Source of the DNA: Microbacterium sp. 1.5R | GTDB lineage: Bacteria; Actinomycetota; Actinomycetes; Actinomycetales; Microbacteriaceae | Reading direction: 5' to 3' | NCBI RefSeq assembly: GCF_001889265.1 | Contig: NZ_CP018151.1 | Span: 1,054,001-1,118,000, forward strand | DNA length: 64,000 nt | Part shown: positions 8,209-16,374 of the stretch, in pieces | Numbering within the stretch: the first letter of the stretch is position 1 | Layout: every line of letters starts with the position of its first letter | Position numbers and translations under genes: made by a program | Notes under the pieces: generated by a model | The model's database searches: none | What the model was told of the DNA's origin: nothing | The model's input: the letters and a program-made list of their open reading frames with translations, nothing else

Positions 8209-9378
8209 CTACTCGCCGATGCGGAGCCAGTCGTCGGCGACCTTCTCCCAGGCGTTCGTGCCGGATTCGAGGATGATCGGCCATCCCGCGGTGTTCTGCG
8301 TGCCGAAGGCGTAGGGCGTTCCGACCATGGGGTTCTCGATGGGATCCATTCCGCGCAGTGCCTCGGTGACCGTCTCGCGGGTGATGTCGCCGTCCATGCC
8401 CTCGAGCACCTCGATGAAGTAGGTCGCGGCGAGGTATCCGCCCTGGCTGAATGAGGTGAGGGGGATGTCGTTGGCCTCCATCAGCTCCCGCCAGTCGGTG
8501 TTGATCTCGTCGTCGTCCGTGAATGGGTAGAACTCGGCGGGCACGTAGATGCCGGCCCCGGCGTCATCGATCGCATCCGCGAAGTTCTCGCTGTAGACGC
8601 TCGTCAGATAGAGCCAGGTCACGTCATCCCAGCCCTGCGCGTTCGCGGCCTTGACCTGGCCGATCGCGTCGGGCTCGACGGGGTTGATCGCGAGCGCCTT
8701 ACAGCCCTGTTCGCGGGCCTTCACGATGTAGGGCGTATAGTCCGAGGCGCCGTACGGCACGGTGTCGTCGACGTACTTCGGCTCCTTGCCCGTGATCTCG
8801 GTCCACTTGTCGATCGCCGCCTGGTAGGTGGGTCGGGTGGATCCTGCGATCTCCAGCAGGATGCAGATGTCGTCGAGTCCGAGCACCTCCGAGCCGTACT
8901 GCAGCGTGAGGGTCATGTCGTTGAACGGACCGACGTTGGCGGGGGAGATGTTGTCGCTCGCGAAGCAGCCGGTATCGACTCCGATGCCGGGCAGCGAGAG
9001 GATCTCCTCCTGCTCGTAGTACTTCGCGTTGATCTCGCACTCGATCAGGCTCGCTGATCCGACCAGCGCGACGGCCCCGTCGCTGCCGACGAGCTCTCGG
9101 GCTGACGCGGTGGCTGTGGCCGGGTCGCCCTTGTCGTCGAGGGTCTTGTACTCGATGGTGCGTCCGTCGAGGCCTCCGGCCTCGTTGAAGGCGTCGAACA
9201 CCGCGGCCGCCGCCTGCGACGCCTCGGGGAACGTCGCCGGACCGCTGATCGTGTTCACGGAGCCGACGACGATCGGGGCGTCGCCGCCACCTCCGCTGCC
9301 GTCTCCGCCGGCGCAACCTGCCAGAGTGAGGGCTGCCACGGCGATGAGCGCCGCAGTGCCGGATACTCGCTTGTTCAT
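8209..9378 (-). CDS. ABC transporter substrate-binding lipoprotein (LivJ/LivK-like)
   Basis: A 389-residue periplasmic-binding-protein type I (HAAT family). A signal peptide with lipobox LAGC places the lipidated Cys at residue 22, followed by a Gly/Asp/Ser-rich linker. The mature protein begins PIVVGSVNTISGP, typical of Leu/Ile/Val-binding homologues. It captures the ligand outside the membrane for LivH/LivMG/LivF. AGGA precedes the ATG. The SnoaL-like gene ends 36 bases upstream, so both probably share one message. HAAT binding proteins recognise amino acids, amides and aromatic acids; the ligand here is unknown. Confidence 0.9.
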   Translation of the reverse strand: MNKRVSGTAALIAVAALTLAGCAGGDGSGGGGDAPIVVGSVNTISGPATFPEASQAAAAVFDAFNEAGGLDGRTIEYKTLDDKGDPATATASARELVGSDGAVALVGSASLIECEINAKYYEQEEILSLPGIGVDTGCFASDNISPANVGPFNDMTLTLQYGSEVLGLDDICILLEIAGSTRPTYQAAIDKWTEITGKEPKYVDDTVPYGASDYTPYIVKAREQGCKALAINPVEPDAIGQVKAANAQGWDDVTWLYLTSVYSENFADAIDDAGAGIYVPAEFYPFTDDDEINTDWRELMEANDIPLTSFSQGGYLAATYFIEVLEGMDGDITRETVTEALRGMDPIENPMVGTPYAFGTQNTAGWPIILESGTNAWEKVADDWLRIGE

Positions 9379-9414
9379 GTGATTCCTGCCTCTCGTGTGC
9401 TTGTCGTGCTGCGG

Positions 9415-9804
9415 TCAGTCGCGCAGCGCGCGGTTGACCAGTTCGGTGTCGGTGAACTGCTCGAACGCGACGACCCGGTGATCGGCCAGGCGCCAGACAT
9501 GCGCGACACGTGCCGCGAAGAATCGGCCGGTCGCGCGGTACGTGCCCGAGTAGGTGCCGATGCCGACGACCACGTCCCCGCCGTCGATGACCTCGTCGAT
9601 CGCGACCGTGTAGTCGTCCCACTCGTCCTGGATGCGCTGGAAGACGCCTGCCGCGACCGCATCCGGCCCGATGTACGTGCCGGCGTACGGGAAACCGGCG
9701 GCCTCGGTCCAGCTCACGTCGTCGGCGAGCGGCGCCAGCATGCCGTCGAGGTCGCCGCGGTCGCTGGCCGCGTAGTGCGCTGCGATGATGTCGGCGTTGC
9801 TCAT
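9415..9804 (-). CDS. SnoaL-like / NTF2-fold protein
   Basis: A 129-residue alpha+beta-barrel protein. The start (DIIAAHYAASDRGDLDGMLAPLADDVSWTE would be the first helices and strand) and the later GVFQRIQDEWDDY and FFAARVAHVWRLADHRVVAFEQFTD segments match the SnoaL/ketosteroid-isomerase family. Members isomerise, hydrate or merely bind small hydrophobic ligands. GAGAGGACC precedes the ATG. It lies 31 bases after the MoaF-domain gene and 36 before the binding protein, so it is part of the importer operon and probably acts on the imported compound or a breakdown product. Confidence 0.8.
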   Translation of the reverse strand: MSNADIIAAHYAASDRGDLDGMLAPLADDVSWTEAAGFPYAGTYIGPDAVAAGVFQRIQDEWDDYTVAIDEVIDGGDVVVGIGTYSGTYRATGRFFAARVAHVWRLADHRVVAFEQFTDTELVNRALRD

Positions 9805-9835
9805 GGGAGGTCCTCTCCTGGATCTCGTCGCAGGG

Positions 9836-10627
9836 TCAGACGGGCTGGGCGTCGGGGTAGTCGACGGACCCGAGCGGATAGATGTGACCGCCGCCGCGGG
9901 AGTGCTCCGCGGCGCCGTCGCCGGTGAGGCCGAGGAAGATCCCCGTCGTCATGAGCTGGTAGCCGAGGTCGTGCAGCCAGACGCTCGCGACCGCGATGCG
10001 GAACTCCCGGAAGCAGAAGAGGTAGAGGCCGTCGGCGAACTTCCAGACGGTCGACAGGTCCATGTCGCCGTGGCCCCGCTGCACGCCCTCGAGGCACTGC
10101 CAGGCGTAGCGCCGGCTCGAGATGTAGACGTGCTCGTAGAGGTGGTGCGGGCTGTACCGATAGATGTTGCGCTTGCCGATGAGGTCTCGGCTCGGCCCCG
10201 GCACCTCGCCCGTCGCGGGACCGGCATCGGTCGTCGCCGCCCAGAAGTCCTGACCGACCTGTGGTGTGCCCTCGACAGCCTCGGCCGCGATGCGTGATCG
10301 CACGACGGTGGCCCGGTGGGTCGAGGTCGAATAGACGACGGTGATCGCTTCGCGTTCACGGCTCTCGAGCGGGATGTTCACGAAGATGACGTCGTCGCGC
10401 ACTGCGACGGCGTCGTACGGGTCGGTGCCCGACTCGCCGAGTCCTGACCAGGTGACAGCGACCGCATCGAACGTCAGCGCCAGCGCGGAGCCATCGTCGA
10501 GCGTGAGCGTCAGCGCGGTGCCCGACAGCGAGGCGTTCGGCAGTCGGAAGGTGTCGATCCCGGCGGCGAACTCGTCGTACGTGCGCCATTCGTCGAGTGC
10601 GGGATCGGTCGTGACGGGAGCGGTCAT
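9836..10627 (-). CDS. MoaF-domain protein
   Basis: A 263-residue protein with an N-terminal and a C-terminal MoaF domain. The C-terminal half carries the family's typical segments HLYEHVYISSRRYAWQCLEG, FCFREF, SVWLHDLGY and GGHIYPLGSVDYP. The ATG at 10627 has AGGACT upstream; a longer frame from 10678 lacks this. The Pfam name refers to molybdenum cofactor, but the founding gene moaF belongs to the Klebsiella aerogenes monoamine regulon (recalled, not looked up), and no molybdopterin genes are here. It heads an operon with SnoaL and the ABC importer, with an AraC regulator 640 bases away. A lipocalin-like fold and ligand-binding or lyase role are inference. Confidence 0.8.
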   Translation of the reverse strand: MTAPVTTDPALDEWRTYDEFAAGIDTFRLPNASLSGTALTLTLDDGSALALTFDAVAVTWSGLGESGTDPYDAVAVRDDVIFVNIPLESREREAITVVYSTSTHRATVVRSRIAAEAVEGTPQVGQDFWAATTDAGPATGEVPGPSRDLIGKRNIYRYSPHHLYEHVYISSRRYAWQCLEGVQRGHGDMDLSTVWKFADGLYLFCFREFRIAVASVWLHDLGYQLMTTGIFLGLTGDGAAEHSRGGGHIYPLGSVDYPDAQPV

Positions 10628-10845
10628 GGGAGTCCTGACGTCGCATGCGGCGGAGCGTCCTCGCCCCGGGCACCGCATCCTCGCGGTGTGCTTGCCTCAT
10701 GCTCCGGCTCGCCCTGGCATCCGCTCAAGTGAAGCGGCGCCATCGCGCGCCGACAGTCAACCGGCGTGCCCTGCAGAGCAAGGACGGGCCTGGGAATCCG
10801 CCGTGGCGTCAGCGGCGCGGCTCCGGGCGGGTGTCAGGATGAGTC

Positions 10846-11238
10846 ATGCGAACAGAACCCCGGGCCGCCCTCTCGCCGGCGGTCAAGGCGGTCGCCTGGA
10901 CGGCATCCGTCTTCTTCGCTCTCCTGTTCTTCGCCGTCGCGTGGGTCTGGTGCGGGATGTCGTACGAGGAGGAGTTCAGCGAGCAGTCGAAGGCCGTCTC
11001 CGCAGGGTCGACGATGGAGGGCTGGGGGTTCACCATCGGCCTCGTGCCCGTGCTGGTGCTCCACGCCCTGATCGCGATCGGCGCCTTCTTCGCCGTCCGG
11101 GACGGAGGACGCCGCGGGGTGCTTCTCAGTGCGATGCTCGCGCTTGCGCTCGTGGCGGCCGTGTCTCTGCCGGGCTTCGTCGCCGTGCAGATGCTGTACG
11201 GCGGCACGATGTTCGCGCCGCCGGTCTACGTCCCCTGA
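10846..11238 (+). CDS. Small membrane protein of unknown function
   Basis: A 130-residue protein with three clear hydrophobic helices (residues about 15-38, 58-80 and 85-110) separated by an acidic stretch (YEEEFSEQSK). No family recognised. CAGGAT lies five bases before the ATG and could be either a ribosome-binding AGGA or a weak -10 box. It sits between the MoaF operon and the AraC gene, transcribed convergently to the latter (26-base gap between the ends). Confidence 0.6.
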   Translation: MRTEPRAALSPAVKAVAWTASVFFALLFFAVAWVWCGMSYEEEFSEQSKAVSAGSTMEGWGFTIGLVPVLVLHALIAIGAFFAVRDGGRRGVLLSAMLALALVAAVSLPGFVAVQMLYGGTMFAPPVYVP

Positions 11239-11263
11239 CGGACGTTCTCCCGCTGCGCTGCGC

Positions 11264-12220
11264 TCAGTGCGCCGCGCGGTACTCGCTGGGGGAGATGCCG
11301 AACGCCGACTTGAACGCGCGGCTGAAGTGCGCCGCATCCACGAAGCCCCATCGGGCCGCGATCGCGGCGACGGGCCGGTCGGCGAGCATCGGGTCGAGCA
11401 GATCGCGACGGCACTGCTCGAGGCGGCGGGTGCGGATCCAGGTCGACACCGTCACGCCCTGCTCCTGGAACAGGCCGTGCAGGTGACGGGTCGAGATGAA
11501 GTGCGCCGATGCGATGGTCGCGGGTCCGAGATCCGTCGAGGCGAGGTTGCGGTCGATGTACGAGCGGATGCGCTGCACGAGCGCGCGATGAGGGTCGGCC
11601 GACACCTCGTCGAGGCCCAGCTCGCGGGTGAACACCGTCGTGACGAGGTCGAGCGCGCTGTGCGCCAGTCGTGCCCCTGTCGTGCCGGCGAGCTGGTCGA
11701 GGTTGCCTGCGAGCTGCGTCAGATACGGCACGACCATTCCGCCGAGGCCACCCTGACCCGAGATGCGCACCGCGGTGAGCTGGCCGATCATGTCGGAGGG
11801 CAGGCTGATCAGGTGCTTGGGGAACATCACGACCATCGTGCGGAAGTCGTCGTCGAAGACCAGCGAGTACGGGCGGTCGGTGTCGTAGACGGCGAGATCG
11901 CCGGCCTGGAGCACGGCCTCCCGGTCGTCCTGGATCAGCATCCCGGTGCCGGCGAGCATGAGGCTCAGCTTGAAGTACGACCGGTCGCTGCGTGCGATGA
12001 GCTCGGGTGTCCGCTCGACGACGTGCGAGGTGGCGCGCACCTCGTTGACGTGCACCTCGTCGACCGAGGCGCCGCGGATGATCCCGCGGAAGTGGTCGGG
12101 CCCGGCCGTCGACACCTGGAGCGGCACGAAGGACTCCGAGACGGCGGCCCGGAACTCGCTGATGTTGCGCGCGACGAGCGTCGACACCGATTCGGCGGGG
12201 GCGGCGAGTGCACCGTTCAT
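11264..12220 (-). CDS. AraC-family transcriptional regulator
   Basis: A 318-residue regulator. The N-terminal half is an AraC-binding-like cupin (MLAGTGMLIQDDREAVLQAGDLAVYDTDRPY), and the last 100 residues contain the two AraC helix-turn-helices: ATIASAHFISTRHLHGLFQEQ and IAARWGFVDAAHFSRAFK, followed by FGISPSEYR. The ATG has GAGGTGA upstream. AraC proteins with this cupin usually activate catabolic genes in response to an aromatic or amine ligand. Since the MoaF/SnoaL/importer operon is the nearest catabolic cluster, it is the likely target, but no operator was identified. Confidence 0.88.
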   Translation of the reverse strand: MNGALAAPAESVSTLVARNISEFRAAVSESFVPLQVSTAGPDHFRGIIRGASVDEVHVNEVRATSHVVERTPELIARSDRSYFKLSLMLAGTGMLIQDDREAVLQAGDLAVYDTDRPYSLVFDDDFRTMVVMFPKHLISLPSDMIGQLTAVRISGQGGLGGMVVPYLTQLAGNLDQLAGTTGARLAHSALDLVTTVFTRELGLDEVSADPHRALVQRIRSYIDRNLASTDLGPATIASAHFISTRHLHGLFQEQGVTVSTWIRTRRLEQCRRDLLDPMLADRPVAAIAARWGFVDAAHFSRAFKSAFGISPSEYRAAH

Positions 12221-12332
12221 GACTGATCACCTCGGGTGGTGGAACGACGACGTTGTATACGATCCGTGCCGTGATGCTATCACCGGCGCGGTCCGGAGGG
12301 CGAGGCTTCTATGATGTGGGCGGAGGCCAGTG

Positions 12333-13475
12333 ATGCGATATCTCGGCGAGAAGGTCATGCAGGTCCTGCGTCAGCTGCGCGGACCCGACACAGCGGATGC
12401 GGTCTTCGAGGCCACCGCGCTCATAGTCGGGGCGGTGTTCTTCGTGCTCGGCTTCGCCATCGGGTGGCCGGTCTTCTGGGGTCAGGAGATGGCGATCAGC
12501 GGCACCGGCTCGATCGGCGCGTTCGCCGCCTACGGCGGCGCGATCACCGCCGTCCTGGCGTTCGCGCTCGGGCGTCTCGTCGTGCGACCGGCGGCGGTCG
12601 CGCCGGACGGCACCCGCGACGGATTCAGCGTCCCCGGGGATCGGCTGCGCTGGTACGACCTGGCCGCCATCGCCTTCGCGCACGCCGCGATCGCGTACCT
12701 CGGATGGCTCGGAATCGCCGAACTGCTCGATCGCAGCTTCACCGACGCCCCGGTGTTCGCCTTCCCCGGGGCGATCCTGGTGGCCGTCGCGTTCGCCCTC
12801 ACCGCCTATGTGACTTTCCTGAGCGCGGTGGCGCTCACGCCGATGGTGCTCTCCCTCGTCCTGGCGGTCTTCCTCGTGGTGGGCGCCTTCGCGGCGATGC
12901 TCGCCTCCAGCGATGTGCACTGGTGGCAGGACAACCTGTCGGCGCTGGGGATGAGCAGCAACAGCGCGTCTCTGGCCTTCAACGCGACGTTGATCATCGC
13001 CGGGGTCCTGGTGACGACGATCGCCCGCTATGCCACGGCGGGGCTGCCGGTCGACGACCACGTCGATCGTCGCGGACGGCGCGTGGTGCGAGGCGGGCTG
13101 ATCCTGATCGGGATCTTCCTCGCGTGCGTCGGGATCTTCCCGGTCGACGAGTTCTTCCTCGTGCACAACACCGTCGCCACCGGGATGACCGTCGCGTTCG
13201 CAGTGATCGTCGTCGGGCTGCCCTGGTTCGTGCGCACGATCCCACGGGTGTTCGTGGTGCTCGGGTGGATCTACGTGCTCGTGATCGTGCTGCTCGGCGT
13301 GTTCTTCGCCGTCGGCTACTACAACCTCACGGCGGTCGAGCTGATCGCGGCGGTGCTGATCTTCAGCTGGATCATCGTGTTCCTCCGGACCGCAGGATCG
13401 GTGCACCCCGCCGCATCAGCGCACCCCGCCGGGTCCGTGCACGCGGGGCAGCTGCCCGGTCCGACCCCGGCCTGA
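12333..13475 (+). CDS. DUF998 family multi-pass membrane protein
   Basis: A 380-residue protein with about nine or ten membrane helices. The segment WWQDNLSALGMSSNSASLAFN and the later CVGIFPVDEFFLVHN match the DUF998 signature (helix, NxSxLG, then GxFP...H). Function of the family is unknown. The ATG at 12333 sits six bases after GGAGG; a GTG three bases earlier is possible. The C-terminal tail is a short repeated His-Pro-Ala/Gly stretch. No functional link to the AraC or RpiR neighbours is apparent. Confidence 0.8.
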   Translation: MRYLGEKVMQVLRQLRGPDTADAVFEATALIVGAVFFVLGFAIGWPVFWGQEMAISGTGSIGAFAAYGGAITAVLAFALGRLVVRPAAVAPDGTRDGFSVPGDRLRWYDLAAIAFAHAAIAYLGWLGIAELLDRSFTDAPVFAFPGAILVAVAFALTAYVTFLSAVALTPMVLSLVLAVFLVVGAFAAMLASSDVHWWQDNLSALGMSSNSASLAFNATLIIAGVLVTTIARYATAGLPVDDHVDRRGRRVVRGGLILIGIFLACVGIFPVDEFFLVHNTVATGMTVAFAVIVVGLPWFVRTIPRVFVVLGWIYVLVIVLLGVFFAVGYYNLTAVELIAAVLIFSWIIVFLRTAGSVHPAASAHPAGSVHAGQLPGPTPA

Positions 13476-13485
13476 GCGTCGGTCC

Positions 13486-14340
13486 TCAGCGCAGCGGCTG
13501 CGTGGCATCCGCCGTGCGCTGCAGCGCATGGATGGTGTGCGCGTGCCGGCGCTGGGCGACGCCGACGAACAGGCAGTCCACCAGTGCGAGCTGCGCGATG
13601 CGGCTCACCATCGCGCCCGCGCGGAGGCGAGGCTCACGCGCCCGCGTGAGCAGGGCGTGGTCGCAGTTCTCGGCGAGCGGCGAGGCCGGCCCACCCGTGA
13701 CGCCGATCGTGGTGCCGGATGCAGCCCGTGCCGTCTGGAGGAAGTGCACGGTCTCGCGGGTCGTTCCCGAGTGGGAGAACCCGATCGCCACGGTCTTCCT
13801 CGCTCCGAGCGATGCGGCGGCGCTCGCCTCGTGCGCGTCCGTCAGGACGATCGCCGCATGTCCGATGCGGAGCAGCTTGCGGCCGAGATCCGCAGCCGCC
13901 TGTCCGCTCGCGCCGATCCCGAAGAGCAGGACGCGGTCGGCGTCGTCGATCGCCTCGACCGCGGCCGCGAGCTGGTCGTAGTCGAGGTTCGCGACGGTCT
14001 CCTCGATGGCCAGCAGCTCGAGTGCGGCGACCTTCGCGGTCGCCTCCCGCAGGGTGTCGGCCGCGGAGATCTCGGATCCGAAACCGGATGCCGCGGGGAA
14101 CTGCACGGATTCGCGACCGAGCTCTGTGGCCAGCGCCATCCGCAGCGCGGCGTAGCCGTTCACGCCGATGGTGCGGCAGAAGCGGACGACAGAGGCGACC
14201 GACGTGTCGCACCTCGCCGCGATCTCGGTGATCGTGCTGTCGACGACGATGGTGGGATCGTCGGCGATCGTCCGAGCGATGCGGGCCAGCGACGGCGGCA
14301 GCTTCTCGGCGGCCGAGGCGATCGTCGTCTGGATGCTCAT
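13486..14340 (-). CDS. RpiR/MurR-family transcriptional regulator
   Basis: A 284-residue regulator with an N-terminal RpiR helix-turn-helix (TEIAARCDTSVASVVRFCRT, then IGVNGYAALRMAL) and a C-terminal SIS sugar-phosphate-binding domain (VLLFGIGASGQAAADL; AIGFSHSGTTRETV). It is divergent from a sugar kinase and murQ, the classical MurR arrangement, so it probably senses MurNAc-6-phosphate or a related amino-sugar phosphate and controls the cassette. A 15-base inverted repeat in the intergenic region is a candidate operator. AGGAGAGCC precedes the ATG. Confidence 0.88.
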   Translation of the reverse strand: MSIQTTIASAAEKLPPSLARIARTIADDPTIVVDSTITEIAARCDTSVASVVRFCRTIGVNGYAALRMALATELGRESVQFPAASGFGSEISAADTLREATAKVAALELLAIEETVANLDYDQLAAAVEAIDDADRVLLFGIGASGQAAADLGRKLLRIGHAAIVLTDAHEASAAASLGARKTVAIGFSHSGTTRETVHFLQTARAASGTTIGVTGGPASPLAENCDHALLTRAREPRLRAGAMVSRIAQLALVDCLFVGVAQRRHAHTIHALQRTADATQPLR

Positions 14341-14374
14341 GGCTCTCCTGCGTCAGAGGCGGATTTCGGGCGTG

Positions 14375-14389
14375 TGAACAATTCTTTCA
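14375..14389. promoter_or_regulatory. Candidate RpiR operator upstream of the kinase-murQ genes
   Basis: TGAACAATTCTTTCA, an imperfect palindrome of pattern TGAAnnAnTnnTTCA in an AT-rich island. It overlaps the place where the -35 box of the kinase promoter would lie (14385-14390), as expected for a repressor site. Confidence 0.5.
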
Positions 14390-14407
14390 TGATCGGATGC
14401 TCGTGCG

Positions 14408-14413
14408 TAGACT
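14408..14413 (+). promoter_or_regulatory. Predicted -10 box of a leaderless promoter (kinase-murQ)
   Basis: TAGACT, six bases, then ATG at 14420; no Shine-Dalgarno sequence is visible. Confidence 0.6.
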
Positions 14414-14419
14414 ATTTCC

Positions 14420-15370
14420 ATGCCCTCTTCGCATGCTCTCGTCGCCGTCGACCTCGGCAAGTCGCGCTGCCGGGCCGTGATCGCCGAATCATCCGGCGTC
14501 GACTCTGGCGTCGTCTCTGCCGCCGATGAGCGTCGAGTGCCCCGGCGTCCCGTGTACGACGGGATCGGGGCTCCCGGGCTCGCGGCCGCAGGCGGCGTCG
14601 ACGCAGCTCTCGCCGCGATTCTGCCGATGAGAGATCATCTCGATGCACAGATCTCCGTGGTCTCGGTGGGTGCGGCCGGAGCCTGGGCCGCCCCCGAGGC
14701 CGCATCAGAGCTCGCCGCCGTCCTCGCCGATGCCTTTCATGTGCCCGTCGCGGTGACCTCCGACGTGGTGTCCGCTCATGCCGGAGCGCTCGGGGGCGGT
14801 GCGGGCGTACTGCTGATCGCCGGAACGGGCGCTGCGGCCCTCGGCCTCGACGGCGAGGTGGCGACGCTGGTCGACGGGTGGGGTCCCGAGCTGGGAGACC
14901 TCGGCAGCGGATCCTGGTTCGGGCGCGAGGCGCTGCGTGCCGTCCTGCGCGCCTCGGTCGGGCTCGCGGTCGAGACCGTGCTCACCGATGCGGTCGCGGC
15001 GACGATCGGCGAGCCCGCCGCGGCTCCCGCCTGGATCTCCATGGACGGGCCGGTGCCTCGCCGTCTCGCGACTCTGGCGCCGCTGCTCCTCGATGCGGCG
15101 CAGAGCGGCGACGCCGTCTCCGCGGACATCGCCGCCGAGGGCATCCGCCTGCTCGTCGCGTCGGCGATCGCGGCGTCCTCGAGCAGTCGCGAGGTCGCCC
15201 TGCACGGAGGGCTCACCGACCACGTCTGGTTCCGCTCGTCGCTCGCCCAGGCGCTCCGCGCCGCTGACCGCACGGTCGTCGTCTCCTCCGGCGATGCCCT
15301 CGACGGTGCGCTCCTGCTCGCGGAGCGCACCGATCTTCCCCACGAAAGGTTCGTGCATCGTGCCGAATGA
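14420..15370 (+). CDS. BadF/BadG-family amino-sugar kinase (GlcNAc/MurNAc kinase type)
   Basis: A 316-residue ASKHA-fold kinase. It has the N-terminal phosphate-1 motif VAVDLGKSRCRAVI, a second phosphate motif LIAGTGAAALG and the WGPELGDLGSGSWFGREAL segment typical of N-acetylglucosamine kinases. It overlaps murQ by 11 bases, so it most likely makes MurQ's substrate by phosphorylating MurNAc (as clostridial MurK does for both MurNAc and GlcNAc). No PTS transporter gene is nearby, consistent with phosphorylation inside the cell. Which of the two sugars is preferred cannot be read from sequence. Confidence 0.82.
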   Translation: MPSSHALVAVDLGKSRCRAVIAESSGVDSGVVSAADERRVPRRPVYDGIGAPGLAAAGGVDAALAAILPMRDHLDAQISVVSVGAAGAWAAPEAASELAAVLADAFHVPVAVTSDVVSAHAGALGGGAGVLLIAGTGAAALGLDGEVATLVDGWGPELGDLGSGSWFGREALRAVLRASVGLAVETVLTDAVAATIGEPAAAPAWISMDGPVPRRLATLAPLLLDAAQSGDAVSADIAAEGIRLLVASAIAASSSSREVALHGGLTDHVWFRSSLAQALRAADRTVVVSSGDALDGALLLAERTDLPHERFVHRAE

Positions 15371-16295
15371 ACACGCCAGACTGACCGCGCTCCTCGACGT
15401 CCTCTCGACGCTCGGCACCGAGGCGTCGACGACCGATCGCGGCGACCTCGATCTGCTCGACACCGATGAGCTCGTGCGGCGCATGAACGCGGAAGATCAT
15501 CGTGTGCCGGCGGCCGTCGGCGAGCGGAGTGCGGAGATCGCCGCGGCGGTCGACGGCATCACCGCCCGCTTCCGCGCCGGCGGACGACTCATCTATCTCG
15601 GGGCGGGCACCGCAGGCCGCGTCGGAGTTCTCGACGCGAGCGAATGCCCGCCGACCTTCGGCACCGACCCCTCGATGGTGGTGGGGCTGATCGCCGGAGG
15701 CGAGACGGCCATCCGGTCGGCGGTCGAGAATGCCGAGGACGACGACGCGGCGGCAGCGGCCTCGCTGCGCGAGCTCGGCCTCACCGAGCGCGACGCCGTC
15801 GTCGGGATCTCGGCGTCGGGTCGCACCCCGTACGTCGTCGGCGGTCTGGAGTTCGCTCGGGGAGTCGGCGCGCTCACCGTGGCGATCGCCTCGAATCCGG
15901 CATCCGAGATCGGTGCGGTCGCCGAGATCGCGATCGAGGTGGTCACGGGGCCCGAGTTCATCTCGGGATCGACGCGTCTGAAGTCGGGAACAGCCCAGAA
16001 GCTCGTCGTGAACATGCTCACCACGCTGTCGATGATCAAGCTCGGCAAGACCTATCACGGCGTGATGGTCGATCTTCAGGCGACGAACGAGAAGCTGCGC
16101 GCGCGCTCGATCCGCACCGTGACGGAGCTCACCGGCGCAGAGGTCGACCAGGCTTCCGCCGCCCTGGATGCGGCGGGGGGATCGGTCAAGCTCGCGATCC
16201 TGATGGTCGCCACGGGGGCGTCCGCAGAAGCCTCGGCCCACGCGCTCGACAGCGCCGACGGCATCCTCCGTGTCGCGATCGCCGCACTGTCGTGA
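15360..16295 (+). CDS. murQ: N-acetylmuramic acid 6-phosphate etherase
   Basis: A 311-residue SIS-domain etherase that cleaves the lactyl ether of MurNAc-6-P to GlcNAc-6-P and D-lactate. Diagnostic MurQ segments are present: the start TEASTTDRGDLDLLDT, LIYLGAGTAGRVGVLDASE, the catalytic-region VENAEDD, the SIS motif VGISASGRTPYV and GPEFISGSTRLKSGTAQK. The GTG start, ten bases after GAAAGG, overlaps the kinase gene by 11 bases. Length is close to the usual 300 residues. Together with the kinase and RpiR regulator this forms a murein-sugar recycling cassette. Confidence 0.95.
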   Translation: MPNEHARLTALLDVLSTLGTEASTTDRGDLDLLDTDELVRRMNAEDHRVPAAVGERSAEIAAAVDGITARFRAGGRLIYLGAGTAGRVGVLDASECPPTFGTDPSMVVGLIAGGETAIRSAVENAEDDDAAAAASLRELGLTERDAVVGISASGRTPYVVGGLEFARGVGALTVAIASNPASEIGAVAEIAIEVVTGPEFISGSTRLKSGTAQKLVVNMLTTLSMIKLGKTYHGVMVDLQATNEKLRARSIRTVTELTGAEVDQASAALDAAGGSVKLAILMVATGASAEASAHALDSADGILRVAIAALS

Positions 16296-16374
16296 GGGGT
16301 ACCTTCGCCGCGTGCTTCCGCCAGGGCGTTCCCGATGACGACGCGGCGTCGACCGCCGAGGCCGACGCCGCGGC

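Noticed and set aside
9836..10627. Molybdenum cofactor biosynthesis role for the MoaF-domain protein
   Set aside because: No other molybdopterin gene or molybdoenzyme is in the window, and the neighbours are an importer, SnoaL protein and AraC regulator.
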